This document shows positions 12,114 through 24,282 of a DNA stretch of 64,000 nt, one piece after another. The position numbers and the translations under genes were made by a program. Numbering within the stretch: position 1 is the first letter of the stretch; every line of letters begins with the position of its first letter. Origin of the DNA: Cutaneotrichosporon cavernicola (lineage: Eukaryota > Basidiomycota > Tremellomycetes > Trichosporonales > Trichosporonaceae); contig NC_083395.1 in the NCBI RefSeq assembly GCF_030864355.1, positions 1,116,001 to 1,180,000 on the forward strand, in the 5' to 3' direction. Under the pieces are notes generated by a model. That model was not told where the DNA came from. It made no database searches and saw nothing but the letters and a program-made list of their open reading frames with translations.

Positions 12114-13563
12114 TCATGCGGCACGACGAGGCATGAATGCCGCCTGGGCCTGCCGAAGGCCAAGCTTGCGCCACTTTGGCGACGCCTCCCCCGATCCAAC
12201 CATGTATGTGTCATCGGGGTATGGGATGGCGGCCTTGCGGCGGGCAAGGGGGCAAGCTGTGACTGCGGACTCGTCAAACAGCTCAGGTGTCTCGTTGGCG
12301 AGAGACGAACATGACGAGCAAGTGCTGGACTGCGAGTCGCGACGAGGGATGAGGCCTGGAGCTTCTTCGTCGAGATGAAGACGAGAAAAGTGGGTAAGAG
12401 GAGAGGGGTTGCGTGAGTGAGGGCGGTGCGTGTTGTGAAGAGCACGCTGAGAACGTGCGTAGGCGAGAGCAGCCATAGATGCCTGCGAGTGGGGAAGGTG
12501 TTGATGTTGGTAGTTGTGAGACTCGACAAAGTAGCCGGATGGGGAGTCGCCGTGCTTTGGGGGTGTTGGCAGGTGTGAGGTTGAGGCGACTGGAGGAGGG
12601 TGAGGGTAAGGTTCGATGCGGCGACGACGAAGAGCATCCGACGAGTGCGACCGTGGTGCTGGTGCTGATTGGCATGGCATGCGAGGGGATGATGGGATGT
12701 TGACAGACAGGTTGTGTTTGGTGGGGGGGGTGTGGGGTGGTGAAAGCGGGCTACGGCCAGGGACGCCAGCCACCGACGCCGAGGAAGGGTAGGGGTTGGC
12801 GTGATGTATTTGGGCGGCCGACCGGGCGGCGTTGAGGCGGTTCTGGACAGCCCAGAAAGGGCTGAGGTGGGCCATAAGGGACGGCTCGTCAACCTCGAGG
12901 GAGTAGTCAAGGATGTACAGTAACTGCTTCTCCATGAGGTTGACCTCTGCTAGGGCGAAGAAACGAGCGTAGCGCTGCCAGTGCATGTTCTTGGGGCTCG
13001 AGTCGTTCAGGTACTTTGCGGCGCAGATCAGGACAGCCAGGAACACGCGGTGTCGAGTGCACTGCATACCGTGTGCCACTGGGGGGAGGCGCTCCTTTAG
13101 CCGAGCCAAGTAGACTAGGACGACGGCGAGGGTCGGCATTTGGACGTTGGACTGGGCAACGAGGCCGCGAATAAAGTCGGCGAGAGTGGGAAGCGCTTCG
13201 ACCTGGCCTTTGACAGGGAGGGGAGCCTCCCACCAACGTGGGGCGGTGGGACCAGAGATGGAAGCGGCGGACCCAGCAGGCAAAGTGGGAGACCGAGGGG
13301 AGGCTGGTGGTGATGGCAGTTCATCCTCGATGCGAATGACCTGCTCGCAGCGCTCGGCAATATAGTCTGTGCGGGTTAGACAAAATGATCGACTGGGCGT
13401 GTGTGTGGATGTGTGTGTGTGTGTGACACTTTGGTCCGTGCACTACGTGTTCCAACTCACCAAAGAACTCTTGTGGCACTCGGTTCTTGAGGGTGTGGAC
13501 AATGTGGGTATTGTGCTGGGAAAGAGGGAGAAGCGAGGCGGGGTGGATAGGGTTACGAGACAT
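12114..13563 (-). CDS. Pcl-type cyclin (PHO80/PCL1-like cyclin domain)
   Basis: Cyclin of the Pho80/Pcl group, which partners a Pho85-type cyclin-dependent kinase in cell-cycle entry, polarity or nutrient signalling. Two exons, 13563-13461 and 13366-12114, give 451 aa. The exon 1 peptide [18 protein letters not shown] joins [13 protein letters not shown] in phase across a 94-nt intron that holds a GT/CA microsatellite. The cyclin box covers roughly residues 80-190, with [30 protein letters not shown] and [16 protein letters not shown], the Pcl1/Pcl2-style signature. The remaining ~260 residues are Ser/Pro/His-rich and disordered with many SP/TP sites, a likely target for CDK feedback (inference). 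This is the only gene inside a 16-kb gene-poor interval. The subgroup (Pcl1/2/9) is inferred; cyclin membership is firm. Confidence 0.9.
13399..13425. repeat. (GT)n microsatellite in the cyclin gene intron
   Basis: An interrupted GT tract on the plus strand (CA on the coding strand) inside intron 1 of the cyclin gene, just upstream of the acceptor. A second pure GT tract lies near 13713-13729 in the promoter. Length may vary between strains. Confidence 0.8.
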
Positions 13564-16500
13564 GGCGGGCAACAAGGTAGTCGAGTTTAAAGATACGAGT
13601 GGTACGAGTTCGCCCAGCCAGCTGGTCGAAGCAGTCTTTCCGTTAGGAACGAGGCAAGTCAAGTGGGTGCAAGCTGCTCAAGGGAGCGTTCAAGCGAAGG
13701 GCTGATCAAAGGTAGTGTGTGTGTGTGTGTAGTGTAGTTGGGGAAGGAACACGAGTTATCAAGAAGAGGATGAGCGTTTGTGATGTCGAGCGACCTCGTC
13801 TTGGGGTTGGATGTAGCTGCTGCAAGCTAGGGGATAGGATAGGAGGAAGGGAGGAGGAGGGAGGGCTGGGTATGAGATCGAATGAGTTGGGTGAATTGGT
13901 AGGGAGGGAAATCAGTCAACCAAAGATGAGAGAGGTCTTTAAAGGTAGTAAGGTGATGTTGGCGTCGATTGATGCTCTAGTGTACATGTACATGAGCCTG
14001 GGCAGATTCTGCAGGAGACAAGAGCTGTCAGAGCTAGAGCTGCCGGGTTACGCGCAGGCATAAGGTATGAGTGAAGCCATCAGGAATCAGGCAGATGCAG
14101 AGAATGAGAGTGGTGTGGATCAAAGAGGACGACAAAGGGAGGACCCAGTATGCAGGGTTTTTGGTAGGCTGGGTAAAGGGTAAAGGGCAGTACGGCTGCG
14201 CACTCCCGTCTTGAGGTTTGGTTTCCCCCTGAACTGTCCCTGATCCTTTTTGTGCCAGAGTTGCAGTCTTTGGGCTTTGGATCATTCTGTATTTTTCTTT
14301 GATCCTGGTATCCTGCTCCCCCGGACCTCCTGGATGTGATTTGACCCAAAAAGCTCAAGAACCCGAAGATGACATTTGATTTGTACCTTTTGCCGTCTAA
14401 ACTTTGTCCGGACCCTCTGCCCTCTGCCCTCTGCAGTCTGCCCTAATCCCTGCCCTGCCCTAAAGTCACACTCAAAACGCCACCGTTACGGGAACATGCT
14501 CTGCCCGGCTCATAGCCACCGACGACGGGACGAAAACGCCACAGGAAAAGACTCCCATTGCCCCCCCCCCCGATGACGCCAACGTCCCACCACTCTGCCC
14601 GGTTGCCGTGCCCCGTTGACCGGCTCTCATTCGACTCCCTTGTCCTTGTCACCACACAACTTCCAAGGCCATCTAAACACTCTGCTCATCCGGCACTTGT
14701 CCCTACTCCAGGTCTATTCATCCTCTCCTCCTACAACCCAAGACACGGGACGAATCATGACCACAAACCACATGCATCGTCAACAAGACAAGATCAAGGA
14801 AACGCAGTTTTGCCGGTTGCTCGACCGACGATCCGATGACTAGATTGTACTGATGGCAACAACTGGTGCACCATAGGAATGTCGGCCCTAGTGTCAGTAC
14901 AATCGTCTCCGCAGCAAACTTGCATCATCATCATCTTGATCCAAAGCCAAAGTTCTATTACACTGGAGCGTATCGTACCCTGCTAACCAGGACTGCTGGA
15001 AACTACCCCCAAAACAGTCTTTTCGGGTGGCACAGTGCCGTTACCTACTCAATCCAGCGTGCCGCAAGCTCAAGCTCTGGTGCCTGGTTACACTTTGTGA
15101 TTTTTTACCTGTTCTGCAGGATATCCAAGGCTTACGGCCGGTGGTGCTGTGAGATACATGACAGTCCCGTTGAGCGCGCTCCTGGGATCATGCCCACTGC
15201 CCTCTCCAGATACTGATCCTCTAATCCAAAGGTTGATAAACATCCTGTACGCCACAGGGGACAATGTAGGCATACAAGCAGAAGCGCCACGCCGTGCGCA
15301 AGCGGGAATAGGCTGTCCTCAGGACGCGTGGATGGTCTTCTTAGGGGGGGCCACTAATGAATGCAAAACGGGATGTGGAAATCGAATGCAACAATCCAGC
15401 GCGCGTGCTGAGAGCCGGGTGCCTGTGCCTGACTGGAATTCATTCAAGATCAATTCATTACCGGATTGTCAAGTTTATCAGGCGATGCTCAAGGCAAAGG
15501 CTGGCTGGACTAGTGGCGGCCTCGAGTTGGAGGGAACAATCCTGCCATCCATACATGTCTCGAGCAACAGGCACATGCAGTCCGAGATAGAAGACAAACT
15601 ATTTTAGGAGTGTCATGCAGACGCCGACAATGATCACTTGCACTTGCGGCGTTGACATCCTGCCACACCTGTGTGCCGGGATCATTGCTGGCATCATGAG
15701 CAACGCAAGCCTGTACCCCCGATCTGTTGAATATGCCTTTGCGTCTCTACCACACTCAAACCTAGCCTGGCTTAACGGCAGAATACAGAGTCGGAATCGG
15801 TGGTGCCGTTAATGTTTTGCATCCGATAAGAGCTTGGTATTGTAGACACTATCGAACACGGTTGCCGCTCTACGTCCTAGCTCTACGTCCTCTACCCTGA
15901 TGATGTCAACAAGCACAAGCTCTGCTTTGGCCACGTCCAGATCCAATTCACTTCAAGACATACGAATGCGTAACAGCAATCCTTTGCGATCCTGGTTGCC
16001 GTTAGTGAGGATTTTGGAAAAACGGATGCTGATTCGACATGCAATAACTTTCTGTAACACCTCCGCAGCTCACAAACAGCCCGACCCCTGTCCAAGCACC
16101 TATTTACCTTGGAATACGCCAGGTTCGCAGCTGTGACAATGTCGTCCTTTAGGATTAAGTGCTGGTTTACCTATTCTGCTCTTGGCAGATCCGACCCTCA
16201 TCTTGGCGCTCCAGGATAATATTTGGCACTATACCTAGAGGCCCATTACATCCGTGCACAACCCCAACCCCACGCACAAAGGGCCAACTCGTGTAGCCAC
16301 ACGGATACCAATCCTACCTCGAAGGGTTGGTTAGCCAGGAGGTGAATGGCGGCCTGTCTGTGCATCTAGTGGCTGTCAACGCCACGTCTCTGTCCTAGGT
16401 CGGAGATCTGCGATCAGGTGTATCAACCAAGCTGCCAAGTTGCCCACTCTGATGAGCACCAAACACCACTATACCACACTAGAGTCGATCGCGGCGCTTG

Positions 16501-19424
16501 GACCGCATCATACCACCCTTACAACCGGATAAAGAAGTGGCAAGATCCCAACCCCCAGGTTGTGTTCGCCCGGGACCATGTTGCAGGGTACTTCAAGTGC
16601 GCAGCGACTCCGAGTTCGCTTCGAAAAGGCCTTTGGCGGGGTACCGCTTCGAAAACACTATACATAGATGCGCACAACATCCGGTGCCTTGAAACCTCCC
16701 GCGACCCAGAACTTTTAGCATGGACAACAGCTGACAGGGGTTGGAATCTAAACTTCTCCCGAGAAGGCGTTTACGTATACCAATATGGCAATATATTGCT
16801 TGGCGCCATCTCGATGGTTCTGTTCGGATGCACGTGCAAGTACAAGACAAGACACATACACATCCCGCGCGGCGATTGTGTACCCGAGATGATCGAGTAT
16901 CATTCCAAGTAGATGGTGCTCAGCAGCTGATCACACTTTTGTTGTCGTTAGTCAGACAGACAAGGGTGAGACAGACCATGCATGTCAGAGGAATAGCCGA
17001 GATCTTGAGATTACCGATCGTTGCTCAATTCGGAGACGCCGAGAATGGCCTCTAGTGCAACATGAGAATCCATGAACCGAGGTTACCAAAGGTGCAAAAG
17101 GCGAGTATGGTCGCTGGCTTTCCCATGCGCCACGACAGTATCAAGTGCAGCTAGAGCTTGTAGCTGAGAGAATTGCGATACATGCCGCCGTACCAGGAAC
17201 TGCTCTGCGGGAAGACAAGGCGTTTTCACTTGTTGGAGCGAGCGCTCAAGCAACCCCCGCTTCGGCCCACAAAGGCGATAACAACTATGGCGCTGGTCTC
17301 TCCATCCTTGTCCATACTTGGCCTCTCTTTTTCTCAACCCCTTCTTGGCTCTCAGGTATGGCCCCAGGGAACGACGTTGGTTCCAGCACTTCTCGTTACA
17401 AAGAGAAGAGTGCCTGCCAAATATTCCGCTACCGTACCCTGGCATGTCGACACCGTCACACGAAGCCTCCTCCCTTGGACTCCATCCCCTTGAGCTTCCC
17501 GCATACCTTGGATCCTGTAGAAATCTACCATGGTTGCTCTAGCTTTGGCCTTGCTACCTTATCAATTCCCAAGGGACGGGGATACGCTGGTGCCTCAACG
17601 CCGGCGGGCTCGTATACAAAGCTGTGGCGGACTGTGCTCCAAGTGGTAAGCCGAGGGAGCCATGTCCATGTTATCGAAGCCTCAGGAAAACATACCCAGT
17701 CGGTATATTTCTGATCGGTCCGCGAATCGTCGTAGCCATGACACCAGTCTCCAACCGTCGACTATGCATTCCAATGCTTGTTGAATGCTACAGGAGAAGA
17801 ATCCAACGCATGAATGGGTCAGACTGACATGACATCAGACGGGCACCGGAGGTCCCACGTTCAGGCGGCGCTGACGCCTTGTTCTTGAAACCAAGGCCAG
17901 GCCGCTGGCTAGCGACCCTACCCACAGGCGCGATGGAGTCACCTGCGCTCATAGCACAGTCCGAGGCACGTCCAACAGAGGACTGTCCCAATTCATCGTA
18001 CCTTGAGCCTCCACATCACTGAGCCGCCGCGCCGCCGGGCCATGTACAGGCACGGCACCAGTAACACTTTGGGGTACATCAGCGGCGGGCGGAGCAGGAC
18101 CTGGAGCGCCAGTCCTCCCGGCTGTCGCTCTCGATTCCCCACAAATGCATACCTCGCAAGAAGCGAACCAAGTCGACCTCGACGAGATTGATGGTTTCCT
18201 CCGAGGGATGGACGACATTGCCATTATGCATACTGTTACAACACACCATTCACCGGATCACCTGACCAGTCAAAGGCGTTCAGAGGGAGCGGTTTCACGG
18301 GACATTTTGGAGGGTTTAACCGAACATGCCTTGTTCCCGCAACCCTGTCATGTCAAATGGCCACAATGGACGATGCCAGCTTGTTACCGGCGTAGAGAGT
18401 GCAAGGTGGCAAGGTAGATGCACTCGTGGCTCGAGCCATGAGCCAGTGGACTACAGTGTCTGCAAACGAATGCCCGGGAGATTTAGCTCGCCCAATGGTA
18501 AGCCACTTAGAGTAAGGATAAACCCGGTATGTTCGGAAACCTTACAGTGTACTGAGGCCATGGGAGTCGTAAATGGTTCCACTGGGCCGACACTCGAGGC
18601 CTGTTGCGCGAGTGCTAACTCGGGCTCTTTCCACGCCACCAGTTACGTTACCGGCGGCATGGCCCAAAGTGTAACAAAGCAGTAAGCCCTGTTTCAATTG
18701 TCCCATTCTCCGGTGCCCTGGACGAATGTCTTCTGCCTATCTTGGGTGCCCGGTGATTGGTATGAGTCTGAGTCTCCCTGGATGATCCTGCGCGCGGATG
18801 TGGGAGGCGTTGCAGGTTTGAAGACGGCTGCTTGGGCCCTAGCGGAAGAAGGACGGGAGAGGCGGCGCCGCGGATGCAGATGTGAGGCGCACGTCCGCAG
18901 TTGCAAGTGTGCGAGATCCACCAATGCGTCGCACTTGCATGCAACAGGTTCTCATGGCTGGACCACTCCCGCCTCGCCTCTCGAGCTCAAGTGCCGGGCG
19001 ACACGTAATGGCCGGGCCCTGCTGCTGGCTTTTCTGGGTCATGTCTGAGGGTCCATTATTCCCAAGTAAAGGGGATGCCGGCATGACGATTAAGCATCCC
19101 GCTACGGCAACGCCATTGGGTTACTTGAATTTGTCCGAAACAATTTTCGCTTTTGTGCTTACTGCGCAACTCCCCCACCTTTCAACTCCGTGCGTATCGG
19201 AGGACGGGGGTTTCTCTCGGATTTATGTCTGCTTTGCATGTAGGTTTACTCCAGTTCTCCAGCGGTGGGCGCATAGTTCTCCAGCGGCGTCACGGATTTA
19301 TTGGTGACATCCTTCACTGCTGGCGAATCAACGTCGAACCTTGCTCACATCAAAACAACGGCCATGTCCGCATTATCCGATAATGGCCACGCACCGCCCC
19401 CGGTAGTCACCTCTGGGAGTGGCA

Positions 19425-19460
19425 CAGAGGGCCAGAGGGCCAGAGGGCCAGAGGGCCAAG
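19425..19460. repeat. Tandem 8-mer repeat, GCCAGAGG units
   Basis: About four consecutive copies of an 8-bp unit (GGCCAGAG) inside the gene desert. It has no coding meaning that I can see. Confidence 0.85.
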
Positions 19461-22400
19461 CAAACGCGTGACGCATTCGACGTGGCTTGCGTCCGCCAAG
19501 CCCTGTTACCGGTTTGAGTTCCAGATCTGTCTCAAACGCCGAGAGGTGTAACGAAGCGAGTCCAGGTCAACTTCAAACGTGTAGAACTATCTCAGGCGCT
19601 GGATGGAGGCCCTGAATTGTACGAGGGGCGGGTTATGAGATCCATCCTGCGTGGCAGAGTGGGGGAGTCGGGGACAGTCACCAAGCACCAACACGTTGCG
19701 ACATTAGTCTAGGCTAGTGCAGGGCCCATCGCAGTGAATGGTGGCATGTGGCATGTGCACACGCTACATCATCACATGCTAACATGGCAGTCACGGGTCC
19801 CACAAGTCCCAAAAAGCATGCTAATACTGGAGCTACCGCGTGCTGAGATCTCATCGACATGTTCGTAAGTGTATTGCGCATCCAGCGACGACCGGAAACG
19901 AAAGCACACTATCATCCAGTCCGACGGGATCAAAAGAACCGACTGGCCCTGGCCCTTACGGCTTACGCCAACCTCGGACCGATCAGGTCAACATGTTTGA
20001 TGGGCAGATCTGATTTTGTGTTGGAGGGGTCGAGGCTAACCCGATTGCACGCAGGAGTATGTGCCGGCGCCACCCAGGAGTATGTGCCAACCCCCAGATC
20101 TGGAAACCCAGATCTTGGTGCTGATGCACGCAATGCATTCACCGGACTCTGAGAACACATGTGCTATCAGCCGTGTGCATGGTGTAGTTACTCTGTCCGA
20201 TTGATGGGAACCCGCCCGTCAGCCATGCCTGCACTTTGGAGCTGGTGGTTTTTGCGGTTTACTATGCCTGCATATCGTGGCGGCAGGGTGTCGCTAGTGT
20301 TGCAGAACAGCACAGGTAAGTCTCGCTAGTCACAGATTGAAACTGATATTCGGTCAATTCACCATATTTTCCGCCTTTGCCGACACAAACGTGTACAGCG
20401 TCCTTGGGACGTTAACCTATAAGACAACGAGTCCGCGTACGACTCGGACTGCCGGTGGTAGCATCTCCGAGTTCCAAACCCCGATGACTCAGCCTTATCC
20501 TCTCTCGGTTCGTTGCCGCGGCAGACGCGTCGACGCCGCCATCACTAAATTGCATTGGATGACCCTCTCTCTCTCTTGCTTGAAACGGACGCGCTATCCA
20601 TTCAACCATCCCATCCCACCATTCTGTCTCATCAGACAATACTACCCTGGGACCGTGGGTGACGGAGTGGCCGCCGCAACCCAAATTGTTGGACACCTAG
20701 GTCGCCGTCTTCACCGCGAGACCTATATTCCTTGACAGGCTACGAGATGGCTCGCCAACAGCCCCAACAGCCATCCACCAAGACCCAACCGCGGCTGTGG
20801 GTCCCGTGCGCCACGAGGACAGTTAACGGCGGTTTACCCGACGTCGCCATTGTGGAGAGGGAGAGTGAGACGGGAGCCAAAATCACCGAGTATCCGAGCG
20901 TGCATTCCACAAGAACAATCACCACAGCACAGCCCTGTCGATCGGGTGGGGGATACATCGGCTACATGAGTTTACATGCGCAACCCAGCGCGCCGCAGCG
21001 CAGCGATGAGACGAATGGCCGTCGTTAACCTGGTGGTGAGCAGGGATCTATTCAATTAGGGCAGAGTCAAAAAACAGGCCAAGTGCGGCAATGGACATGT
21101 TTCACTGTCGCGCCACAAACCACCTCGCAACTGCCATGGCAAGCTTGGCCGCTGTCACTTTTGCTCATGTCTAGTCCGGCTGTGCCGAAACACACACATG
21201 ATGCATGATGTCAGGTTCGGCTGTGCCGAAGCACATCCAGATGCAGATCCTCGCAACGCCATGTCTCAGACGCGCGGGAAGCGGCTCGGAACGTCTCATT
21301 CGACGGTGAAGTCCGCCCTGGAGAGGCCAGGAATGTAGAGGCCACAGTTGGCCCCGGTTCCACATGGTGGAATATCTGCGGTGATGGTGAGAACCCAAAT
21401 GAACAGACACGCTACATGCTAGATGAATGAGATGAGGCTGACACGGATGCGTGGGAGTGGCAGTGTGGCAGAAGCGATGACTCCCTTACTCTCAAGTGCC
21501 ACTTTTGAACTTGTCATCCGCCATCCGTTAGTGCGATACGCTTACCGCCTCAAGTTACAGCCCCAATATTCGCCTCGAGCAAAGAGACTGGGATACACTG
21601 ACACTGTGGTAGGGTGAAACCGTGGAGAGACTCTGGGTCCTCTCGACTCTCGACGACACCTCCAACCGCCAGAGCCACTCACACCCTCGCGTTACAGGTT
21701 TTTCTGTCATTGCATCTGCAAAATCCATCTGCAGTGGAGTGGGGAGTATTCCAACTCTGCCCAGTCACCCAAGATGAGTCGCTGTGTGTTCAGGTGGCAG
21801 TCTCGGCGTCGCAAAACCCAAAATCGATCCCTGCACCGGCTTTTGAGCATGTCGCTCGGCGTCACGGTGTGTATCTCCGTGATCGACTCGTCATGTTGGT
21901 GTCGTAATTCAAACCATGTCATTATGATTCCAAGAGTAACCCAGTGAAACACTGACCTGGCGATCAGTTAGGCACGACCTTTAACGCGTGTATAATGTAA
22001 AGTTTGGCGCTCAACTCTGAACTCTGTACAATGCCGTAGACGTCAGTCAGTGACAAGACTGACCCTCTCTCTGAATGCCAATTCTGCACGTCCCTCTCTG
22101 CAATTCCTCAAGTCGGGGCAGCGATATCCTCGGTCGGGTTGGCCTGACCAAGCCTATCGTGATGTGGCGACTTGTGACATCTGGCAATGGTACCAGGTGG
22201 ATTCTAACCTCGTCCAGTCCCAGCGCTATCCTCTGCCTCTGTGACCAGGTAGGGTCAACGTCTGCGTCTGCCTCTTATCTGACAAAAGTATGGTCATATG
22301 ACAGGCACGTTGCGAGAAGCCGATCACGTTGCATCACCGACGTCACCAGCTTTGGTTCCAGCAGCCGATCAACCCGAGTCGAATCAAGCTCCGTTACAGG

Positions 22401-22672
22401 TGTTCCGGGGTTAGTCGACGCCAATTGTACCCGACGATTAGAGTTGGGCCGACTGCGGCCCCCGGGCCAAAAAGGCCCAGTTTAAACTAGTTTTGCAGTC
22501 CAAATTGTCATCTGGCCCCAAGTCACGCATCTCCGTCCTTCCGCGGCACGTCGGCACGTCGGCACAGCCCCCCTCCCGTCCCGTCCGAGGCGCTAGGCCG
22601 CCCCGCGTAACGAAAGAATGACCAAATCGGCATCGGGACGGCCGACTGCCCAATACTTCGGAGAACGCCGTC

Positions 22673-22737
22673 ATTCGTGCAAACTCGAGAATGGTCCAGC
22701 GACCCCGTATTCGTGCAAACTCGAGAATGGTCCAGCG
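22673..22737. repeat. Perfect 29-bp direct repeat, period 36 bp
   Basis: Two identical 29-bp copies (22673-22701 and 22709-22737), each starting ATTCGTGCAAACTCGAG, separated by 7 bp. Identity over 29 bp implies a recent tandem duplication or a maintained function. Confidence 0.9.
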
Positions 22738-24282
22738 CTCAACTGGATACCCTAGGGACCACCACGTAAAGCTTCGCAGTCGTGTTGCGCAACCACTGAG
22801 CAGTTGTACAACGAGCTACTCACCCGAATTATTTGTTCGGGCTCCCTATGCAGGCACGAGGCGCCCGACCGTGCCTATCTGCTGATCCTGGTGATCCTTT
22901 GAGATAAGCCGATCACCAGCCAACTCTGTCTGTGTATTGGAATCCTGCAGGTCAATGCAGGTCAAGAAACAATTGGCCAAGCGCGTGGCGTCGCTTGCCG
23001 CTAACTCGAGCACATTCGAATACCGTGACGGAGATGGCAATCGACTGCGCTCAGAGGACATGTCGAGATTGGGATTATGGGGGACAAGTAGCTTCAACGG
23101 ATATAAGCGAAATCTACAGTAACCGGGTGTTCATTTGCCAGCAGAGACATGCGCCACCCGGCCAAAGTGAAAGTCTGGAGAACACCTTCTCGACCCAAAA
23201 ACGACTGGCAACCCGTCGCCCAGTGTACAATTTTGGATCTTGGAACAATATGCAGAGCGTCAGATCGACCTCTTCCCAAACGCCTCTCCGGCATCCTCTT
23301 TGTCGCGCCGCATGTCGGTCCCACGTTGCAGCAGGACAGCTAAACGCGCACTTGAGCTCAGTGCATCGTGTCCCTCCTTGGTACGAGTAGTCTGCGCCCA
23401 GTGGGCCTTGGCCACTGTTTGGGCGCAAGCAAGGCTGCTTGGTTCGGGGGGCTTTAGCCTCTTAGCTCCTCAATGTCGAAGCCTCATCTTGGTTCAGCGC
23501 AATCTCAGACCGCTGTACAAAGGCCGGCGTGCTCGTTGTCGGGGTCTCGGTCAGCTCGGCGTGCTCGTTGTCGCATCAGGCAGCTCGGCCTTTCAATATT
23601 TCAACATGTCAGGCGCAGTCGACGCATTGTCAGGCATGCCGTCACTCCAACACCCACCAACAATCCTACATCAGGTTGCCTTGTGTCTGTCAGACCAAAT
23701 ATGCCCCCCAGCGCCCTCCGTTATCCGCACCTCTGAGCACAATCTCAGCACATGGTGGGAATGTTGCTTTGCAGCTGGCTCCGACCACACTTGGGCTTGG
23801 TAGGTCGGTTTACCGGCGTTACTCTTCCCACGTCCTGGAGCTTCACTTGCTCGGTGATGCGGGTCGGCTGAATCGCGTAGAATGACACGCCGCCTGAGAC
23901 AGAGTACGAGTGATAAGATCTAGCGGGTCTTCAGCGACAGCCAGTGATGACGGCGGCATCGCGCGGGACGAGGCCGGTCATGGATGGGCCCAGCGAGGGC
24001 GCAAAAAAAAGTGCGCGCATCGCACGTCGCAACGCGCCATTGTTGCCCAGGCTCGCGAGTAACCGCCATGTTCCGCCTCGGACGTTGAATGAAGCGGCGG
24101 GTTGGCACGTACACATACTGTAGCATATAGAATAACAACACCGTACAGTCGTGCATGTGTGGAACCGAGGGGATAAATGTCACAGGTGCGGTAAGAGGAA
24201 CAATGTCACAGTTCGGGGTTTGTCGACAACGCTTGAGACGCGTGCAGCGATGGCGGATTTGACAGGTACAGGGGTTGGGTGC

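Larger units (their letters stand above)
13564..24282. other. 10.7 kb gene desert with decayed short repeats
   Basis: The longest gene-free stretch in the window. The longest frames (16418-16912, 17145-17714, 23240-23803) match no family, lack splice-linked partners and carry odd composition, so I treat them as chance. The first ~1.2 kb is the cyclin promoter. Composition is visibly less GC-rich than the flanking genes, but CpG is not obviously depleted. Several short, imperfect direct repeats occur: 19425-19460, 20056-20088, 21175-21235, 22673-22737 and 23525-23575. No transposase, reverse transcriptase, LTR pair or intact RNA gene was recognised. It could be a centromere core or flank, a transposon graveyard, or an unannotated ncRNA region. 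Confidence 0.55.

Noticed and set aside
16418..16912. 164-codon plus-strand frame in the desert
   Set aside because: No family match, no conserved motif, aberrant composition, no neighbouring splice-compatible exons.
17145..17714. 189-codon plus-strand frame in the desert
   Set aside because: No recognised domain; several other frames of similar length overlap it on both strands, as expected by chance in GC-rich DNA.
23240..23803. 187-codon plus-strand frame in the desert
   Set aside because: Built largely over a local GGCGTGCTCGTTGTCG direct repeat; no protein similarity recognised.
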